From Canna indica (taxonomy: Eukaryota; Streptophyta; Magnoliopsida; Zingiberales; Cannaceae): DNA of 64,000 nt. This document shows, piece after piece, positions 57,941-64,000 of this stretch. The position numbers were made by a program, and so were the translations under genes. Under the pieces are notes generated by a model. That model did no database searches and was not told the DNA's origin. It saw only the letters and a list, made by a program, of their open reading frames with translations. The stretch is from NCBI GenBank assembly GCA_034359265.1, contig CP136890.1:51479001-51543000 (forward strand). The letters run 5' to 3'. Every line of letters begins with the position of its first letter. The stretch's first letter is position 1.

Positions 57941-60538
57941 GTGAGCTTTTATGGTTGCTTTCTCATCATATTTTTTTCTAAATTAGTGAGCTCTTACGGG
58001 AATTAGGTAAAATTGTGTGTTCCTTCTACATGAGCCTGGGCTTTGATGATCTTGTATCTAGGATGGCAACATGACAGTGGTACAATCTGCATAGTGGAAG
58101 TAATATTTTCATTTGTTCTTTCAAGTTGGTATCTTCTGTATTCAGATTCATGGCTATGATTAACCAGTGATTATAACTCTCTCTCTCACACACACAAATT
58201 ATGATCATGGTAAATGTCTTCCAGTTATGTGGCTTGTTCTTTATTATATATAATTTCCCCCACTTTGAATTATGATTTAAGATTCTCACTATATGAAAAT
58301 TTGTGTACCAGTATCTGATAGAAGTTATAATTGTTCAGAAATTAGCATAAATGAAGTTATGGTCCTTATGGAGTCTAGCCTTTCATGTTTAATTTTTATA
58401 GCAGATTCTATTTCCCCAAGATCATGAGTTGTTTTTTTCCATAATGATTTTGACTTTTTGAGACTTGTACAAAATAAAGAGAAATTGCATTTCTTTGTAT
58501 GCTCTGTGTTATTTGGTCCAGGAACAAATCCAGTGATAATATTGGATTGGTGTTGCAAACTATGAGAGCTACAAGAGACAACGTCGTCTGCAAGGTCGTT
58601 AAAAAATAGTCAATGTTTATGATCCTTGTGAGAGTTCAGAGTTTCTATGGTAGATGTAACCGCCAGTTGTTAAAATTGACTGAAGAGGTAATTAACATTT
58701 AGTTCCATCTTCACCAACAACTTGTACTAGGGCTACAAATTTCATTTATTTTTGTCTGTTTGGAGTAAAATAAGTTATATTTTGCTTTTTTTGTGCATTA
58801 ATAACAGGTAAATGGGTTCGTAAACATGTAGCAGAGTGCAGACAGATGCTTTTCATATAGTAGGCTTGTAGAAAGCACATCAGGTAGTACTTACTAAGCT
58901 TCTTGGGGCATGTTTTGGTTCAAATTTCTGCTGAATAGTAATTTCATTATCTGACTTGGACTTATAGTTGATTTCTTGCATCCAACACGAACAAAAAAGA
59001 GGAACTATTATGGCTAGGGTTCTTGATGGCCATTTGAGGTAAACCATACGAGTTATTTCATTGAGATACTTATATGGCATCAAGCTAGGGAAGCTAATTG
59101 AGCGGACAACCAGTTCAAAAAGGACAATTTCAATATCTCATATAGTTCGAATTTTATTACGGGTTAATTATATGTTATATTCTAAATTTTGAGAGAATTT
59201 TTAATTGTATCCTAAATTTTTTATTCATGTCAATCGTATACTCTAACTTTAATTTTGTGTCAATTATATTCGAATGTCAATCAATAGTTAACTTTAACAT
59301 TAGCTCTCTAATGTGATGCCCATGGCATCTCAACACATAAAAATATAATTATTATTTTTATTGTGTCATCACTTTATAATAATTGAATTAATCTTTATAT
59401 TAATAATATTCCTTCAACATCGTCATTTGTGCATAGACTTGGCTCTTTAACGATAAAGTTAATTCTATGATGTTGAGATATTATTGATAAAAAAAATAAA
59501 AATAAAAATATATAATTAATATAAATAAAAAATAGAGATACAATTGGAAAAATCCTAATAGGGTATGCACAGCCACTGGAGACAACTTTGATGTTAAGGT
59601 TCTACAAGAAAATCTGTGCTCATATTTTGTTTTTTAAGCGCACGGAGGCACGGAGCCATTGTGCTCCAAGCATCCATATTCCCCTAAATGCTACTAAAGC
59701 TTTAACAACATAATAAATTGTGAAATCAGGACATGTGCAATATAATTGGGTGGTTAAAAATCTACTTTTAAAATATTTTTTATTCACATTAATTTGACTT
59801 CTATTATGAAAAAAATAGGGTTTAGGGTAAATTATACTAATACTTTCTTTAGTTTACTCTTATGATACTATTGGACTATGGTTCCCTCTAGTTTTTAAAA
59901 TTATATTATCATTTCTTAATTTTGCATCAATTTTATCTTAATTGGTGTTTAAATGTAAATATTTTAATATTAAAAATTATCATGTCATCAAAAATAGATG
60001 ATGTGAGATTAAAAAACATTCAACCAATTTTATGATAATTTGATAATACTTAATATTAAAATATTTAGATTTGAACACTAGTTATTGATTCAAAATTCAA
60101 TGAAATATATTGTAACAAAAATAAAATAGAATGGAGTGATAGTATAATCCACAACAATTTTTTAGTTATTAAGGTATGATAATATGAGGCTCCTTAATGC
60201 TAAAAAATAAAATAGAAATGATTGAAGTTTCTCCATAGTGCAGAAACATCCTGGTGTATAAGCTCAATGAACTCTTTACAGTGGTAAAATGTTGACAATT
60301 GTAACATGAGATAATTCTCTTCCCAAACAAAAGTACTCAGTCTGTGTGAAATCCGCAGGTTTAAGGAAAAACTAAATTAGGTTTTAATGCAAATAACAAC
60401 ACTTGCCAATTGAATCATTACTGCCATTTGTAAGAAACCTTTTTTAGTTCAGATTCAACCACGGCAAAGGCCTATTAAACCACCTACTTTCCACTGGCAG
60501 TGCTCAGCAGGGGCAGGAGCAGAAATACTAACACATGA
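57941..60538. other. Intergenic DNA
   Basis: No coding exon is supported. About 59160-59560 and 59830-60150 each look like old AT-rich transposons (left ends 'gggttaattatatg' and 'gggtaaattatac', similar in style to the Mutator-like element at 47945), but their right ends are too diverged to fix and no target duplication matches. Confidence 0.4.
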
Positions 60539-60792
60539 TCAGCTAGCACCAGCAGATGAATTATCAGCGGCTTCTGCAGCCTTCTCTTTCTTTTTTTCCC
60601 GCCACTTTTTGTTTCTCAATGTATTTTTGCTCATTTCTCTGAATACAGAAAAGGTACGATGAAAGTAAGTATTTTGTTAAAATTCGAAGTCCAAGTGAGA
60701 AATCTGAGCATAGAAAAGGCTGAGTGATGACAATGAACTTACTCTGAAGCTGAAGCTGAAGCTGAAGCTGAAGGAATCATTCCCCCAAAAAG
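60539..60792 (-). CDS. Terminal exons of an unrecognised minus-strand gene
   Basis: Two exons fit: 60743-60792 (after acceptor CTCGCAG) and 60539-60638 (after ATTCAG), with a donor TCAGA|GTAAGT between them. Together they give LFGGMIPSASAS..., an Ala-Ser repeat, then EEMSKNTLRNKKWREKKKEK and an Ala-rich end before TGA. This highly basic tail looks like the C-terminus of a nuclear or RNA-associated protein, but that is only a guess. No upstream exons were found between here and the next gene, so it is a fragment or its other exons are small. Confidence 0.45.
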
Positions 60793-61567
60793 CTGCGAGT
60801 TAGAAAAACCGTCATTGTCATATACCCATTTTATGAGTAATGTACAATTTGTTTTGTAGGAAAAAAAGAATATTGTTTATTTAGTGTATGGATTAGAGAA
60901 AAATAAAATTAGAAGAATACAAAATTAATATTATATTCAATGTACATCGAATTTAAAAAAATTCTTATCCAATATTCCCTCACTCAATATCCCATTCTAT
61001 TCAATAAATCAAACATACCATAAGAGCCTAACTAACACACTAAAATATCTTCTTCCAGGGTTCCCTAAAAGAAGCCAGGTATAATAAGTGCAAATAATGC
61101 AAGCCATACACTAAAATACCAGTGCACATTGCATTCACAACTACACAAGGATATGGACTGAAGATTTTGTTGGTTCTTTTTCTATATGCAATCAGATGAA
61201 AGAAACAGGGATCAACCTCTAGCGTTCTGATAGCATTGAGTACAGTGTAAAAGAATAGTGTGCACTTAAATTGTTCAGCTTAAGCATTATGCTCTTGAAC
61301 CAATTTCAATTTTATTTTGTTCATAGGTAAAATCTATTAACCAGGGTGAGCTAGTAAAACACAACAAAAAGATCCGTCATAGCATATATGGATTGCCACA
61401 ATGCACAGAAAAGGAAATCATGGTACAAATACCCTGAAGAAGAACAAAAAAAATTAAAATACCCTTTGGGCTCCAAGCAGTAGCAAGATGTTTCCAGTAG
61501 GACATTATTGATTCCTAATGTCTGCCAACCACTATTCATGCTTGAAGCATAGGGATGAGATGCTGAA

Positions 61568-62777
61568 TCAGCTCTCCATCAAATTCTTCACTCTTCTGAT
61601 ACAACTGAAGCATCAACAATACAGCAACACCAAAATGATAAAATAATCAATATCAGCTCTAACTGAACTTAAATAAACAAATACAAGAATCAGAAGATAG
61701 GCTGTCCATTAGTTTTTTAATTTTTGCTCAATGCAAAGAAACGTTACATATTTGTCAAAGAAGGCACTAGCTCTTCAACAGTCTGAACAAAAATTTGAGA
61801 CCTTATATTTTCCTTTGAAGTTTTGAACATGTCTTCAGTACCTGACACAATAACTGGACAGTAAACAAAAAGGCTTATTTGAAACAAACACATTTGAAGA
61901 AGGATAATTGTATGTCCAGTTACATTAACTCACATACCTTGCAAACCTGGAAGATTCGACGATCCATCATTCAAGTACGATCTTGTCGAATAATCTGCAT
62001 ATATGCCTTCTGTTATTAGTAACTTATCTAGCATGGGGCCAATGAGTTTATAAGCAACCAATGTTGTCTCATCACAGACTTCTTGGACAGATTTTACAGT
62101 CATGTTTCTGGTGGTGTTCTGAGAGGTTCTTTCTAGACTAAGCCTTGCTGAATCCTCACAAGGTTTCTCTATATCTTATCATCATCATGCCCTGAACCAC
62201 TGCTACTCATTTCATTTGCAGCCTCAGATGGTAAGAAAGAATTGCTACTAGCAGTGAATGCTGTGTGGATGCACTGTCCTATATTCTCAGGGACTTCGTC
62301 TTCGTAATTAGAATAAGACTCATAACTTAGTTCATGTTCATTATCATCGTGACCCGAGAAATAGCAAGTATCAACCAAATTAAAAGCATTGGTGTTTTCA
62401 TCATTTCCTAACTCCATTAAAAATAGCTTGTCATCATCAGTTTGGTCCAATGGGTTTGAAATAATTCGTTTGAGCTGACAGCTCAACGTCATTACAGCTT
62501 CAACCTCCTCATGTATGGACATTTTCAAGAACATGGGAGCCTGACATTTAATCATGTTGTTTATAAAATCAAGAGTTTTCAATACATACTGTGGAGCACT
62601 TGAATCATTGCATTCAAACAAGTATTCAATCAAGGAGCTCCTTAGTGCACTCCTGAAACATCTAATAGGAACTTCAGCTTTAAGATCCAGTAAAGCATGC
62701 AAATCTTTCAATTGATGATTTCTAAACTTTGGAATCAACAAAAGGGCTTCCAAAACACGATTGTGCAAGCATGACAT
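61568..62777 (-). pseudogene. Unrecognised 3-exon gene with one frameshift
   Basis: Model: exon A 61938-62777, exon B 61748-61841, exon C 61568-61604 (or 61568-61595). The start at 62777 gives MSCLHNRVLEALLLIPKF, a helix-rich segment (LKDLHALLDLKAEVPIRCF). A Ser/Asp/Glu-rich middle follows. Near 62169 the frame breaks: one missing base after GHDDDKI gives a TAG, while the next frame is open (CEDSARLSLERT, VCDETTLVAYKLIGPMLDKL) and splices in frame to exon B (EDMFKTSKENIRSQIFVQTV). With the break ignored, the product is about 324 residues. Codon pattern and clean junctions indicate a genuine plant gene; whether the break is a recent mutation or a sequence error is open. I do not recognise the family. 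Confidence 0.6.
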
Positions 62778-63670
62778 TTTTGTTGAAAAAGGGTAAAATT
62801 CTGATGTTTGTACATCAATATAAGTCATGGATCTATGCTTGGAAGAGAGATAAATCACGGATAATTACATTAATTGCATCTCACTTAGCAGTTACATTAA
62901 TTACATAAATCACGGATCTATGTTTGTACATTAATTACCTAGCCACAATGTACTCTATTTGAGATGCAATTATGTAGTAACCCGACATTACATTTCTTGA
63001 AAAAGCTCAAGGAAAAAAATGTTAGTTGACTGACATAGCACATATGTAACTTCTTACTTTTCCATTTTTACTATTAGTTAATATTATCCATTTCTACCCC
63101 TTACCCCATTATGATTTTTTGATGTCACGAGAAATAGATCAGTAATGTTCCTCTTTTTAGGTCATCGGGAAATAACAACTTGTAAATTGGTTTCATAATT
63201 TTGTTTGTTTTGACCTATAGACTATTCAATTGTAAAAATGTTGAGCATCCTTAACATTACCCTATATGTTACATGATGGTAAAGAGAACCTTTCATTTAG
63301 GTCAAGGATATGTCTAAAGTTGTTCTTCAATGAGCTCCATCTTTTTAGGAAGTTAAAATTAATTGAATCTCTAGCTAAAAGATCATTGGTTTATGCTGAC
63401 TTGCATTACACTAGGTTAAACCGTGTGGTTGTTTGACTTTATGCATTGACCCTTTAATATATTGGTAATCTAGTAGGGACAACATTTTTCATGACCAAAA
63501 ATAATGTAAGCAAAGGAATGGAAAACTATGCCAACTGTGGGTAGTACAGTTGGTGGCAACATGTGTATGTTGCCTAGAGATTTAGGGTTCGAACCCTAAT
63601 ATACCTATTGTGACTTTCTATCTTTGTTAAAAAAAAAGAATGGAAAACTATTTCTAGATATTGTGTTTGA
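62778..63670. other. Upstream flank of the 3-exon gene
   Basis: It contains a local imperfect direct repeat (the 'cacggatctatg' and 'tgtacat' phrases near 62815-62930). No promoter element could be assigned and no exon is seen. Confidence 0.4.
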
Positions 63671-63837
63671 TAGGGGTGTGCATGGGTACCGGGTAGACCC
63701 GGAATCGGTTGGAACCGACCCGATTGGGTAGGTTCCAACAGGGTAGGGTCCGGTTCCAAAACTTAGGAACCGGTCCTATACAGGGTAGGGTCCGGGTCTC
63801 ATGAAAAATACAGGGTACCCGGACCCGCTCACCCCTA
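63671..63837. mobile_element. hAT MITE, 167 bp
   Basis: Ends TAGGGGTG and CACCCCTA are exact inverted repeats; GTGTTTGA is duplicated on both sides (63663-63670 and 63838-63845), the 8-bp hAT signature. The interior is rich in GGGTACC/GGTTCC/GGGTCC motifs. It has no coding capacity. Confidence 0.88.
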
Positions 63838-64000
63838 GTGTTTGATTCCTGATTTTGAATACTTTACTTGAGTGTATCAAGGACTATTGTCTCGTGGATG
63901 TGTAGAAAGGTATCTACTATAAGACAATCCCTTGTGCCCATTTCTTTGCCATGTGAGCCATAAGCTAAAATTTGGGCGACATAGGCATGAGGCACAGTAG

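Noticed and set aside
59160..60150. Two more Mutator-like elements
   Set aside because: Left ends look right, but the right ends and target duplications could not be matched.

Overview
The window is plant nuclear DNA. The evidence is several plant-type LTR retrotransposons primed by initiator Met-tRNA, an En/Spm (CACTA) element with plant TNP2 and Ptta/En/Spm genes, L1-type LINE remnants, Mutator-like and hAT non-autonomous elements, and two spliced plant gene families: cytochrome b561 and VPS16. The GC-rich, codon-biased first exon of the VPS16-like gene suggests a monocot, but the species cannot be fixed from sequence alone. No bacterial features, tRNA, rRNA or CRISPR array were seen.

Layout. 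1-3.66 kb: AT-rich DNA with a diverged gypsy LTR fragment and an orphan CACTA terminus. 3.66-12.61 kb: a minus-strand Ty3/gypsy chromovirus-like element with two LTRs, the left one missing its outer ~470 bp, and a decayed gag-pol. 12.71-13.78 kb: a foldback Mutator-like element with an exact 9-bp target duplication. 14.70-16.23 kb and 32.25-33.89 kb: two copies of a chimeric repeat joining an old CACTA leader to a LINE reverse transcriptase. 17.20-28.68 kb: a minus-strand Ty1/copia element split inside its protease by a complete 7.18-kb CACTA transposon (20266-27445, TSD ATA). The CACTA carries an intact TNP2 gene, a second spliced transposase-like gene with one premature stop, palindromic subterminal arrays, a 26-bp minisatellite and a long hairpin. 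30.0-34.5 kb: LINE fragments.

35.4-36.5 kb: the one host gene that reads through completely, a 4-exon minus-strand cytochrome b561 domain protein with all four expected histidines. 38.3-47.5 kb: a large copia-like element with gag but no visible pol, and three LTR copies rich in GTCGAC palindromes. 47.9-49.1 kb: a second Mutator-like element with a 9-bp TSD. 51.6-55.1 kb: a broken VPS16 (HOPS/CORVET subunit) N-terminal copy with two nonsense changes and two frameshifts; its intron holds a hAT-like element with an exact 8-bp TSD. 56-58 kb: orphan plus-strand exons. 60.5-62.8 kb: two minus-strand spliced gene models of unknown function, one with a single-base frameshift. A small hAT MITE lies at 63.67 kb.

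The window is therefore mainly a nested transposon landscape between a few host genes. The most interesting structure is the CACTA element: near-intact, with an inverted duplication in its own transposase leader that is absent from older copies of that leader in the same window. Exon borders, frames and family calls come from reading the sequence; no database search was possible.
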